Below, one piece after another: positions 9,901 through 17,830 of a stretch of DNA of 44,582 bases. How positions within the stretch are numbered: position 1 is the first letter of the stretch; each line of letters starts with the position of its first letter. This DNA is from an uncultured Pelagibacteraceae bacterium. Lineage in GTDB: Bacteria > Pseudomonadota > Alphaproteobacteria > Pelagibacterales > AG-422-B15. The translations under genes and the position numbers were made by a program. Under the pieces are notes generated by a model. It made no database searches. It saw only the letters and a list, made by a program, of their open reading frames with translations, and was not told where the DNA came from. The DNA is taken from the NCBI GenBank assembly GCA_902547315.1, contig CACCND010000008.1:1-44582 (forward strand), given 5' to 3'.

Positions 9901-10875
9901 GTGGAAAAATTTTTTTTAAATTTATGGTATACAAATAGTTTTTATTATAGATGTCTGGCATATATTTTTTTACCATTAACATTAGTTTACCTTTTTGTTT
10001 TTTATTTTCTTAATTTTTTTAAAAATGAAATTAAATTTAATATTCCAATTATATGTATTGGAAATATTAATATTGGCGGAACAGGAAAGACAGCAACAAC
10101 AATTTCGTTAGTTCGTGAATTTCAAGAAAAAGGTAAAAAGATATGTGTTTTATTGAGAGGTTATGGAGGGGCAAACATTAAATTCAAAAAAGTGCTTTCG
10201 ACTGATAGTGTCAATGAAACGGGAGATGAGGCATTACTATATGCAAAGCATGTAACTACGTTTATTTCAAATAATAGAGTATATGCATTAAAGAAAATTA
10301 TCAGAGAAAATGATCTAGATTACATTTTTTTGGATGATGGATTTCAAGACAAATCAGTATCAAAAAATAAAATAATACTTACAATTAATGGTAAAAAAGG
10401 ATTAGGAAATGAATTATGTCTACCCTCTGGTCCTTTACGTGAGTTAATTATACCTGCACTAAAAAGGGCTAATTTCATGATAATTGTTGGTGATGATTAT
10501 CACAAAATAAAGCAAAAATATAAAAAAACAGGTATTGAATTTTTCTCGGCATATATAGTTCCCTATAATAATAGAATTAGTAGCAGTGAATATTTGGCTT
10601 TTTGTGGGATAGGTAATAATCAGAGTTTCTTTGACACTTTAATAGAAAACAATTTTAAATTAAAAAAATATTGTGAGTTTCCAGATCACTACAGATATTC
10701 TAAAAATGATATAAATTTACTTCTGGAACAAGCTAAAAAGAATAATTTGTCACTAATTACAACGGAAAAAGATATAGTAAGAGTACCAAAAGACCAAAGA
10801 GATATGATTGAGCATTTTAACATTAGAGTTAAAATAAATCATCTCGATGATTTAGTTGCAAAACTTATTAATTAA
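9901..10875 (+). CDS. lpxK: tetraacyldisaccharide 4'-kinase
   Basis: LpxK phosphorylates the 4'-position of the lipid A disaccharide to make lipid IVA. The 324-residue protein starts with GTG at 9901, two bases after the waaA stop. A membrane helix lies near residues 19-40. The P-loop GNINIGGTGKTATT (54-67) is the unusual kinase Walker A of LpxK, followed by LLRGYGG, GDEALLYAK, FLDDGFQD and the C-terminal FCGIGN and TEKDIVR blocks. The next gene starts 1 base after its stop. No lpxA, lpxB, lpxC or lpxD is visible here, so the earlier steps are encoded elsewhere. Confidence 0.94.
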   Translation: MEKFFLNLWYTNSFYYRCLAYIFLPLTLVYLFVFYFLNFFKNEIKFNIPIICIGNINIGGTGKTATTISLVREFQEKGKKICVLLRGYGGANIKFKKVLSTDSVNETGDEALLYAKHVTTFISNNRVYALKKIIRENDLDYIFLDDGFQDKSVSKNKIILTINGKKGLGNELCLPSGPLRELIIPALKRANFMIIVGDDYHKIKQKYKKTGIEFFSAYIVPYNNRISSSEYLAFCGIGNNQSFFDTLIENNFKLKKYCEFPDHYRYSKNDINLLLEQAKKNNLSLITTEKDIVRVPKDQRDMIEHFNIRVKINHLDDLVAKLIN

Positions 10876-10876
10876 A

Positions 10877-11755
10877 ATGAATTACTTGTTAAAATTATAT
10901 ATTAGATATCCAATAGAATTTATTATATTTATAATTTTTTTTTCGATTTTTAAAATTCTACCCTTAGGTTTAGCTCGTAAGTTAGGATTATTTATAACTT
11001 CATTGCTTGGACCAATATTACCAATCAACAATTTAGTAAAAAAAAATTTGAAAATTGCATTTGAAAACAAAAATGATGAGTGGATTAACTCCGTCTCACA
11101 AAAAGTATGGAAAAATATGGGTGAAACTATTGCTGAATATTCACATTTAGATGAAATTTCAAAAGATCATATAACAATCATAAAAAATAAGTTCTATACA
11201 GAAGCATTTAATACAAATTCAAAATCAATAATAATATCTGCACATAGTTCAAATTGGGAAATACCAGGGATGTCAATTAGAAAGGTGAATCATGAAGCCT
11301 CTGCAATTGTAAGAGAACCCAATAATCCTCTAATTAATTTTGTTTTAAAGAGATTTAGAGAGAAGTATAGCCTTAAGTGTTTAAGCAAGGATATATCTGG
11401 AACTAAACAATTACTTACTAATTTTAATAAGGGAGATTCAATTGCTCTTTTAGCCGATTTGCAATTGTCAACTGGTGTTGATTTGAACTTCTTTAATCGA
11501 GAAATGAAATTTTCTTCATTACCTGCTCAAATAGCACTTAAAGCAAAATGTAATATATTTTTAGGATGGCCTGTAAGAAAAAATGACGGTAGTTTCGAAT
11601 TTGAAATTCATGACTCAATAAAAACAACCGGTTTAGCTAATAATTCTGAAAATATTCTGAAAATATCAAGAAAAATTGTGTTTTTTTTTGAAAGTATGAT
11701 CAAAAAATATCCAGAACAGTATTTTTGGTTTCATAACAGGTGGAAACTAAATTAA
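10877..11755 (+). CDS. lpxL: LpxL/HtrB-family late lipid A acyltransferase
   Basis: This is a lysophospholipid acyltransferase of the LpxL/LpxM family, which adds secondary acyl chains to Kdo-lipid A. I start it at the ATG at 10877 (MNYLLKLYIR), 292 residues, one base after the lpxK stop; a TTG at 10856 would overlap lpxK by 20 bases. There is one N-terminal helix (about 13-30), then the catalytic HX4E motif in SAHSSNWEIPG (H123, E128) and the C-terminal YPEQYFWFHNRWK block. The acyl length and position cannot be read from sequence. Its stop overlaps the opposed M23 gene by 4 bases. Confidence 0.9.
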   Translation: MNYLLKLYIRYPIEFIIFIIFFSIFKILPLGLARKLGLFITSLLGPILPINNLVKKNLKIAFENKNDEWINSVSQKVWKNMGETIAEYSHLDEISKDHITIIKNKFYTEAFNTNSKSIIISAHSSNWEIPGMSIRKVNHEASAIVREPNNPLINFVLKRFREKYSLKCLSKDISGTKQLLTNFNKGDSIALLADLQLSTGVDLNFFNREMKFSSLPAQIALKAKCNIFLGWPVRKNDGSFEFEIHDSIKTTGLANNSENILKISRKIVFFFESMIKKYPEQYFWFHNRWKLN

Positions 11756-12555
11756 TTCTTTATAAGTAAAAGAGGATCGACATAAATATCAAATACCATC
11801 ACTCCCCAATGAAGATGTGGACCTGTAGATCTTCCCGTTGAACCAACTTCACCAATGATATCTTTTTTTCCTACTTTTTGATTTACTTCTACATAAACAG
11901 ATGACAGGTGTGCATAAATAGATTTTACTCCATGACCATGATCAATAATTACTGTTCCTCCTGTGTAATATAAATCACTCTCAGCGTGAATGACTACGCC
12001 TTCATTAGAAGAAAATACAGATGTTCCTTCATCGGCAGCAATATCAATACCCCTATGAGGACTTTTTGCTTTACCATTAAGAATTCTCTGGCTACCAAAA
12101 ACTCCACTTATAATACCTGCTGTAGGTTGAATAAATTCTTCCTTAAAATAAGTCAAATCCATGTCTAATTTCTTCACTTCTTTTATTACCTCATTTTCAG
12201 CAATAATTCGTTTTATGATTTCATCATCAAGAGGTGTAACCATCTGTTCAGGTAGGCCATCAATTCTTTGAATATCATAATCTTGTTTTTCGATAGATAT
12301 TTGGTGGATTAAGAAGATGCCACCACTGTTGCTGTAAGTAACATTTATTGGTTCTATCTGCTCTCGGGATATTGGGAAAACATAGTATCCATCATGACTG
12401 ATTTTAATCGGCTCACCATCAACAAAAATTTCATTTGCTTCATTGTTTTGACCTATAACAAGACTTCCTTGTGGAAAACTTTTAGATAGTTCAGATGAAA
12501 ACGCGCATACGTTAAAATAAATTAAAAGAAGAAAAACCCTATTTATTAAGACCAT
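11752..12555 (-). CDS. secreted M23-family (LytM) peptidoglycan endopeptidase
   Basis: This 267-residue protein has a hydrophobic signal sequence (about residues 3-20), a mainly beta N-terminal region, a short helical linker and a C-terminal LytM domain. Zinc ligands are present: H167 and D171 in PHRGID, and H249 in the HLHWG motif, with H207-type HGHG and YAHLS loops. It is probably an active endopeptidase that cuts peptidoglycan cross-links in the periplasm. It closes the xseA-DUF2093-M23 operon, its start overlapping the end of DUF2093 by 17 bases. Many alphaproteobacterial M23 proteins are degenerate regulators, but here the metal site is intact. Confidence 0.9.
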   Translation of the reverse strand: MVLINRVFLLLIYFNVCAFSSELSKSFPQGSLVIGQNNEANEIFVDGEPIKISHDGYYVFPISREQIEPINVTYSNSGGIFLIHQISIEKQDYDIQRIDGLPEQMVTPLDDEIIKRIIAENEVIKEVKKLDMDLTYFKEEFIQPTAGIISGVFGSQRILNGKAKSPHRGIDIAADEGTSVFSSNEGVVIHAESDLYYTGGTVIIDHGHGVKSIYAHLSSVYVEVNQKVGKKDIIGEVGSTGRSTGPHLHWGVMVFDIYVDPLLLIKN

Positions 12556-12748
12556 TAAGCTCTTTATATCTGTTTAGTGCCACTTCAGGTGATGCATAGA
12601 CTTCTTGAAGTTCTACATTCCAATATTTAAGATTTTCGAGTGTAATTTTTTCTCCCGTTATTGAACATTCCACAAAATCACCGGGTGTCTTAACTTGAAA
12701 ATGACCATGATTAAGAACAATTTCAGCTTTTGTCACAAAATTATTCAT
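12539..12748 (-). CDS. DUF2093 small protein
   Basis: This 69-residue protein matches DUF2093, a small alphaproteobacterial family of unknown function. The recognisable core is GHFQVKTPGDFVECSITGEK followed by LKYWNVELQEVYASPEVALNRY. It has no signal peptide or membrane helix. It overlaps xseA upstream by 8 bases and the M23 gene downstream by 17 bases, so all three are probably co-translated. In other alphaproteobacteria it often lies near xseA or lpxK, consistent with this placement. Confidence 0.85.
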   Translation of the reverse strand: MNNFVTKAEIVLNHGHFQVKTPGDFVECSITGEKITLENLKYWNVELQEVYASPEVALNRYKELNGLNK

Positions 12749-14045
12749 CTTTAATTTCCTTCACTTCAGCAGAAATTTTTGCAAAGCTTGTTTCAATAAT
12801 TATATCTGTATCGTGTTCTAAATCTTTTTTTGACTTTATAACTTTATTTTTTAAGTTTTTTGTAACAGAGTACCCTCGATTTAAAACTGACTTATAGCTC
12901 ATGCTTTCTAATAACTTCTTGTTATAATTAATTTGATTGCGCATATTTTCTACAAATAAGTTTGTAGAACTATTTAACATATCAAATTTTGAAATCAGTT
13001 TTTGTTGAAAATTATTTACTTGTTCCTCTAAAATACGATAGTTAAGTGACTGAGTAATTTCTTTGAATTCTGATAACAGACTTTTTATAAATAATTTTAG
13101 AGAAACTGGCAACTTATCACTTAAATTTTTAAATGAACTTAACTTATTTTCTAAATTACTATTAATTGAGTCACGAAGATCTTTTTGAAGATCTTTTAAA
13201 TTGATTAAAAGCTCATCTTTATTAGGTGTACACAACTCTGCTGCTGCTGTTGGAGTTGGCGCTCTGAGATCGGACACAAAATCAATAAGTGTCGTATCTG
13301 TTTCATGTCCAACAGCTGACAAAACAGGTATTTCACTAGCGAATACAGCTCTTGCAACAATTTCCTCATTAAATGCCCAGAGATCTTCAATGCTCCCTCC
13401 ACCTCGGGCTACAATAATTAAGTCTGGAACTTTAATTTCGCTATCTTTTAGAGAATTGTTAAATCCATTTAAAGCATCTGCTATTAAATGCGCAGCATCA
13501 TCTCCTTGTACAGGAACTGGCCAAAGAATAACATCACACGGAAATCTATCTTCAAGTCTATGAATAATATCTTTTATAACCGCTCCTGTAGGTGAAGTAA
13601 TAATACCAATTGTTTCAGGATATAACGGGAGAGGCTTTTTGTGGTCTTGATCAAAAATACCTTCTGACATTAATTTTTTCTTTCTTTGTTCAAGCAATGC
13701 CATTAGTGCACCCTCTCCCGCTGGTATAATTGAATCTATAATAATAGAATAATCCGATCTTCCAGGGTATCTATCAGAATAACCAGTTGTAAGTCTCCCA
13801 GAGCAAATTACTTCAAGGCCTTCATCTGGCATAAAGCTTAGTTTTGCAACAGTACTTCTCCATGCAATCGCTTTTATAATTGCATTTTCATCTTTAAGGT
13901 TAAGGTATACATGGCCAGAGGCTGGCTTACTTAAACCAGATACTTCTCCACGAACTTTCACATAGCCAAAGTTATCCTCAAGGGTCTCTTTAATTGAGGC
14001 TGAAATTTCAGTAACTGTATATTCTTTGATGTTCTCTCTTACCAT
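12741..14045 (-). CDS. xseA: exodeoxyribonuclease VII large subunit
   Basis: XseA is the catalytic subunit of exonuclease VII, which degrades single-stranded DNA from both ends. The 434 residues show an N-terminal OB-fold DNA-binding domain (about 1-105, with VRGEVSGLSKPASGHVYLNL), then the nuclease domain with ARGGGSIEDLWAFNEE (213-228), GHETD (246-250) and DLRAPTPTAAAE (259-270). A helical coiled-coil region follows at about 275-390. A C-terminal GYSVTK segment is present. It is divergent from purD with 52 bases between them. The small subunit xseB is not in the window. Confidence 0.95.
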   Translation of the reverse strand: MVRENIKEYTVTEISASIKETLEDNFGYVKVRGEVSGLSKPASGHVYLNLKDENAIIKAIAWRSTVAKLSFMPDEGLEVICSGRLTTGYSDRYPGRSDYSIIIDSIIPAGEGALMALLEQRKKKLMSEGIFDQDHKKPLPLYPETIGIITSPTGAVIKDIIHRLEDRFPCDVILWPVPVQGDDAAHLIADALNGFNNSLKDSEIKVPDLIIVARGGGSIEDLWAFNEEIVARAVFASEIPVLSAVGHETDTTLIDFVSDLRAPTPTAAAELCTPNKDELLINLKDLQKDLRDSINSNLENKLSSFKNLSDKLPVSLKLFIKSLLSEFKEITQSLNYRILEEQVNNFQQKLISKFDMLNSSTNLFVENMRNQINYNKKLLESMSYKSVLNRGYSVTKNLKNKVIKSKKDLEHDTDIIIETSFAKISAEVKEIKDE

Positions 14046-14097
14046 TTAATTTAAATATTAATGTGCTAATATAACAAGAAAATCAAAAATATACTTT

Positions 14098-15360
14098 ATG
14101 AAAATTTTAGTGATTGGCAGTGGGGCTCGTGAACATGCGTTATGTTATTTAATATCTAAGAGCTCTCTAGTTTCATCTATTTATGCAATACCTGGAAACT
14201 ATGGAATAAGTCAACTTGCTGAATGCGAAGAAATTGATCAAACAGATTTTGAGAAAATATATGACTTCTGTAAAAGTAAAATGATAGAATTAGTCATTGT
14301 CGGCCCTGAGGTGCCATTGGTTGCAGGGATTGTTGATTTTTTTAAAGAGACAGAAATAAAAATCTTTGGACCTGATAAGTATGCATCGCAGTTAGAAGGG
14401 TCTAAAGGCTTTATGAAAGATCTTTGTAAGCAAAATAGTATACCAACAGCTGGTTATTCTCGATTTGATAATAAAGAAGAAGCTATAAACTATCTAAATG
14501 CACAGCCTTTACCTATTGTAATAAAAGCTGATGGTCTTGCGGCTGGGAAAGGCGTTACTGTTGCGGACACAAAGAAAATGGCAGAACAAGCAATAAATGA
14601 CATTTTTGATGAGAAGTTTGGGGCAAATATGGATGTAGTTATTGAAGAATTTATGGATGGTGAAGAAGCGAGTTATTTTGTTTGTTGTGATGGTGAAGAT
14701 TTTGTTTCATTAGAAAGTGCCCAGGATCATAAAAGAATAGGTGAAAATGATACAGGGCCTAATACTGGAGGAATGGGTGCATATTCACCTGCGCCTATTT
14801 TTACACCTAAAATAAAAGAACAAGTAGACAGGGAAATTATTACACCCACTCTAAATGCTCTAAAAAAAAATGGACATCCTTATAAAGGTATTCTCTATGC
14901 TGGATTAATGATTAAAAATGGTTATGCCCGATTAGTTGAATATAATATTAGATTTGGCGATCCAGAGTGTCAGGTATTAATGCTTAGAATGAAAAATGAT
15001 TTAATTAAATTAATTCTTAATTGCTTGGAAGGCAGTCTAAGTAAAACTAAATTGGAATGGGAAGATGATAATAGTGCTACAGTGGTTGTAGCGGCAAAAG
15101 GTTATCCAGGCGACTATAAAAAAAATACAAAAATTATTGGCTATGAAAATTTTGAAAGCAATGATCTATTTCAAGTATTCCACGCAGGAACAAAACATGA
15201 TGGAAATAACCTTCTAGCTAACGGAGGTAGAGTTCTTTCCGTAACAGCAAAAAATAAAAATCTAAGAGATGCTCTTAATATGATTTATGCTTATATCGGT
15301 CAGCTGGATTGGCCGGATGGTTATTACAGAAGAGATATAGGAAAAAAGGCAATTAAATGA
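14098..15360 (+). CDS. purD: phosphoribosylamine-glycine ligase (GAR synthetase)
   Basis: PurD joins glycine to phosphoribosylamine using ATP in the second step of purine synthesis. The 420-residue ATP-grasp protein has the N-terminal GSGAREHAL (7-15), the conserved EVPLVAGI and SKGFMKD blocks, PIVIKADGLAAGKGV, VIEEFMDGEEAS, TGPNTGGMGAYSP and VEYNIRFGDPECQ. Length and motifs are complete. The stop overlaps the start of the next gene (ATGA), so the APH-like gene is in the same transcript. Confidence 0.96.
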   Translation: MKILVIGSGAREHALCYLISKSSLVSSIYAIPGNYGISQLAECEEIDQTDFEKIYDFCKSKMIELVIVGPEVPLVAGIVDFFKETEIKIFGPDKYASQLEGSKGFMKDLCKQNSIPTAGYSRFDNKEEAINYLNAQPLPIVIKADGLAAGKGVTVADTKKMAEQAINDIFDEKFGANMDVVIEEFMDGEEASYFVCCDGEDFVSLESAQDHKRIGENDTGPNTGGMGAYSPAPIFTPKIKEQVDREIITPTLNALKKNGHPYKGILYAGLMIKNGYARLVEYNIRFGDPECQVLMLRMKNDLIKLILNCLEGSLSKTKLEWEDDNSATVVVAAKGYPGDYKKNTKIIGYENFESNDLFQVFHAGTKHDGNNLLANGGRVLSVTAKNKNLRDALNMIYAYIGQLDWPDGYYRRDIGKKAIK

Positions 15361-16424
15361 CTACTCGTGATGAAATATTTTCTGGTACTAAGGAGGTTGA
15401 TGAAAAGTTAGTTTTTAATAGTGATAATCTCAATGATTACTTAAAAAAAATAATTGGAAGTGAGTTTGATATTGTAGGTATAAAGCAATTTAAAGGCGGG
15501 CAATCCAATCCTACTTATTTGATTAAGGATAAAACAAAAAACTATGTGTTAAGGCGTAAACCTCCTGGTAAATTACTAAAATCTGCACATGCGGTAGACA
15601 GAGAATATAAAGTCATTACTGCACTTGGCAAGACTGATGTACCGGTTCCTGAAACTTACTGTTTTTGTGAAGATGAAAACGTCATTGGAACACAATTTTT
15701 TTTAATGGATCATGTTGATGGAAACATATTTTGGGAACTTTTATTGCCAGATTCAGATAACAACCAACGCCGTGAAATTTACCTATCCATGAATGATACG
15801 ATTGCAAAACTTCACAACGTTGATTTTCAAAAAATTGGGCTAGGTGATTATGGAAAACACGAAAATTACATGGCAAGACAAATTCATCGTTGGACCAAAC
15901 AGTATAAAGACTCTGAAACACAAAAAATCAATGAAATGGATAATTTAATAGAATGGTTGCCAATAAATATTCCTGAAGATAATGAAACTACAATTGTACA
16001 TGGAGACTTTCGTCTTGATAATATGATATTTGATAAACAAAATAATAAAGTTATGGCTATACTGGATTGGGAGCTATCTACACTCGGCAATCCTATAGCG
16101 GATTTTACTTATCACATGATGTCATGGCGACTGCCTGCTGCAGCAAAGGGCCTTGGAATGATGGGATCGAACTTAGAAGAGCTTAATATTCCCTCTGAAC
16201 ATGAGTACGCTGAAATGTATTACAAAAAAACAGGCAGAAGTAAAATTGAAAACTGGGATTTTTATATGGCATATAACATTTTCCGCTTGGCTGGAATTGC
16301 GCAAGGAATTGTTGGTAGAGTTAGAGATGGAACAGCCTCAAGTTCGGAGGCTAAAAACTATGAGAGCTTCGTTCCAATATTAGGAAAATTAGGCTGGAAT
16401 ATTGTGGAAGAGGCAGCAAAATAA
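15357..16424 (+). CDS. APH-like kinase related to ACAD10/ACAD11 N-terminal domain
   Basis: This 355-residue protein has the aminoglycoside-phosphotransferase kinase fold. The nucleotide loop FKGGQSNPTYLI (46-57) and Lys-containing YVLRRKPPGKLL (63-74) are followed by the catalytic Brenner-type motif HGDFRLDNM (215-223, D217) and DWELSTLGNP (237-246, metal-binding Asp). The pattern is that of the kinase domain fused to acyl-CoA dehydrogenases in eukaryotic ACAD10/11, not of antibiotic kinases. The human enzymes are reported to phosphorylate 4-hydroxyacyl-CoAs before elimination. An ACAD gene lies opposite at 17831-19036. A similar substrate here is inference. The start overlaps purD by 4 bases. 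Confidence 0.87.
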   Translation: MTTRDEIFSGTKEVDEKLVFNSDNLNDYLKKIIGSEFDIVGIKQFKGGQSNPTYLIKDKTKNYVLRRKPPGKLLKSAHAVDREYKVITALGKTDVPVPETYCFCEDENVIGTQFFLMDHVDGNIFWELLLPDSDNNQRREIYLSMNDTIAKLHNVDFQKIGLGDYGKHENYMARQIHRWTKQYKDSETQKINEMDNLIEWLPINIPEDNETTIVHGDFRLDNMIFDKQNNKVMAILDWELSTLGNPIADFTYHMMSWRLPAAAKGLGMMGSNLEELNIPSEHEYAEMYYKKTGRSKIENWDFYMAYNIFRLAGIAQGIVGRVRDGTASSSEAKNYESFVPILGKLGWNIVEEAAK

Positions 16425-16429
16425 TTAAT

Positions 16430-17668
16430 ATGACAAAGCTGGATATAGATTTTGTAAGAGAACAATTCCCTGTTTTTCAAAACCCTAAAACTTCAAACTT
16501 TGCATTTTTTGAGAATGCTGGTGGCACATATGTGCCAAAACAGGTTATTGAAAAGTTAAATGATTTTATGACGACTAAAAAAGTACAGCCGTATGGCGAC
16601 TTTGGTCCGTCGATTGAAGCAGGTAACGAAATGGATAATAGCTTAATCAAAATTGCTGAACTCCTAAATATCAATAATGATGAATTTATGATTGGACCAT
16701 CTACAACTATGAATATGTTTTTACTATCCAATGCTGTGAGATCGTGGCTTAACGATGGGGATGAAATTATAGTCACAAATCAAGATCATGAAGCAAATAT
16801 TGGTGCATGGAGAAAATTATCAGAACACGGTATCAAAATAAATGAATGGAAGTTTAACCCTGACTCTGCTGAACTAGAATTGGATGAATTAAAAAATCTC
16901 ATTACAGAAAAAACAAAATTTATCTGTGTCTGTCATACATCTAATGTTGTTGCATCAATTAATAATCTAAAAGATATCATTACATTGGCGCATCAGAATA
17001 ATATCAAAGTTGTTGGAGACGGTGTAGCTTACATGGCACATGATATTGTGGATTTAAAAGATCTCGATATAGATTTCTATGGTTTCAGCCTATACAAAAC
17101 TTATGGACCACACTTAGCGCTATTATATGGTAAGAGAGATTTATTACTTGAAACAAAAAATCTTAATCATGAATTTTTGGAAGGAAGTGTTCCATATACT
17201 CTTAATCCAGGTGGTCCTAATCATGAAGAACTTGGATGTTTGTCAGGTATAACTGACTACTACGAAACTTTATATGATCATCATTTTGGCGAAAATAATT
17301 TAAATCTTCATCGCAAAGGTAAAAAGGTTTTTGAATTGGTATCCAAACATGAAGAGGTATTAATGAAAGAACTGATTGAATTCCTCAAAACAAAAAAAAA
17401 TATAAGATTGATTGGCAAACAAACACATGCTCGATGTGATCGTATGCCAACTGTATCATTCACTGTTAAAGATAAAAGCTCATTGCATGTAGCCCAGGAG
17501 GCTGGAAGAAATAATATTGGCATCAGAAATGGTGAATTTTATGCCTGGAGATGTTTACAAGGTTTGGGCATTGAGCCAAATGATGGGGTAGTTAGAGTCT
17601 CTATGGTTCATTACAATAGTATAGAAGAGGTAAGAAAATTAATAGGGTTTTTGGATAAAACTATTTAG
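16430..17668 (+). CDS. class V aminotransferase, cysteine-desulfurase-like (VC1184 type)
   Basis: This 412-residue PLP enzyme is of aminotransferase class V. The cofactor site is intact: H120 (QDHEANIGAWR), D197 (VVGDGVAY) and the Schiff-base Lys223 (YGFSLYKTYGPH). In true desulfurases such as CsdA and SufS a catalytic Cys follows the RTGxHC turn. Here that turn reads GIRNGEFYAWRC: Tyr occupies the position and the nearest Cys (375) lies four residues later. It resembles the TIGR01976 'cysteine desulfurase-like' group, so activity as a desulfurase is doubtful. It starts 5 bases after the APH-like gene and its end overlaps a small minus-strand ORF. Confidence 0.85.
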   Translation: MTKLDIDFVREQFPVFQNPKTSNFAFFENAGGTYVPKQVIEKLNDFMTTKKVQPYGDFGPSIEAGNEMDNSLIKIAELLNINNDEFMIGPSTTMNMFLLSNAVRSWLNDGDEIIVTNQDHEANIGAWRKLSEHGIKINEWKFNPDSAELELDELKNLITEKTKFICVCHTSNVVASINNLKDIITLAHQNNIKVVGDGVAYMAHDIVDLKDLDIDFYGFSLYKTYGPHLALLYGKRDLLLETKNLNHEFLEGSVPYTLNPGGPNHEELGCLSGITDYYETLYDHHFGENNLNLHRKGKKVFELVSKHEEVLMKELIEFLKTKKNIRLIGKQTHARCDRMPTVSFTVKDKSSLHVAQEAGRNNIGIRNGEFYAWRCLQGLGIEPNDGVVRVSMVHYNSIEEVRKLIGFLDKTI

Positions 17669-17828
17669 AATTTTTTATATTTTTTTCTCGCTCTTTCCTT
17701 TGTCTTATTGACTCTTTCATCGAAATATCTTCCAGGTTGTGGTACTCATCCCAATAGCGATCAAATTCGTGTGACTTAACGTATCTTCCGTAATTATCTT
17801 TCTGGTAAGTTTTCTTCTTTTTTATCAA
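17661..17828 (-). CDS. possible small basic protein of unknown function (55 aa)
   Basis: The gap after the acyl-CoA dehydrogenase holds an open frame with a protein-like sequence: K-rich start, then YQKDNYGRYVKSHEFDRYWD, EYHNLEDISMKESIRQRK, and a charged tail ending KNIKNSK. The residues are rich in Tyr, Trp, His and Asp in a patterned way that untranslated AT-rich DNA rarely gives. The frame has no upstream ATG: the best start is TTG at 17828, two bases after the dehydrogenase stop, without a clear Shine-Dalgarno. The stop (17661-17663) lies inside the end of the opposed class V gene. It could be a real short gene translated by reinitiation, or a decayed remnant. I recognise no family. Confidence 0.45.
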   Translation of the reverse strand: MIKKKKTYQKDNYGRYVKSHEFDRYWDEYHNLEDISMKESIRQRKEREKNIKNSK

Positions 17829-17830
17829 AA

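Noticed and set aside
8640..11750. Horizontal transfer of the LPS genes, suggested by their stronger A-richness
   Set aside because: The order msbA-DUF374-waaA-lpxK-lpxL is ordinary for alphaproteobacteria, no mobility genes or repeats flank it, and a bias seen by eye could reflect low expression. A sliding GC and codon-usage calculation would settle it.
15357..16424. Aminoglycoside resistance gene
   Set aside because: Only the kinase fold is shared. The surrounding motifs and the nearby acyl-CoA dehydrogenase point to the ACAD10/11-type group, so resistance is not supported.
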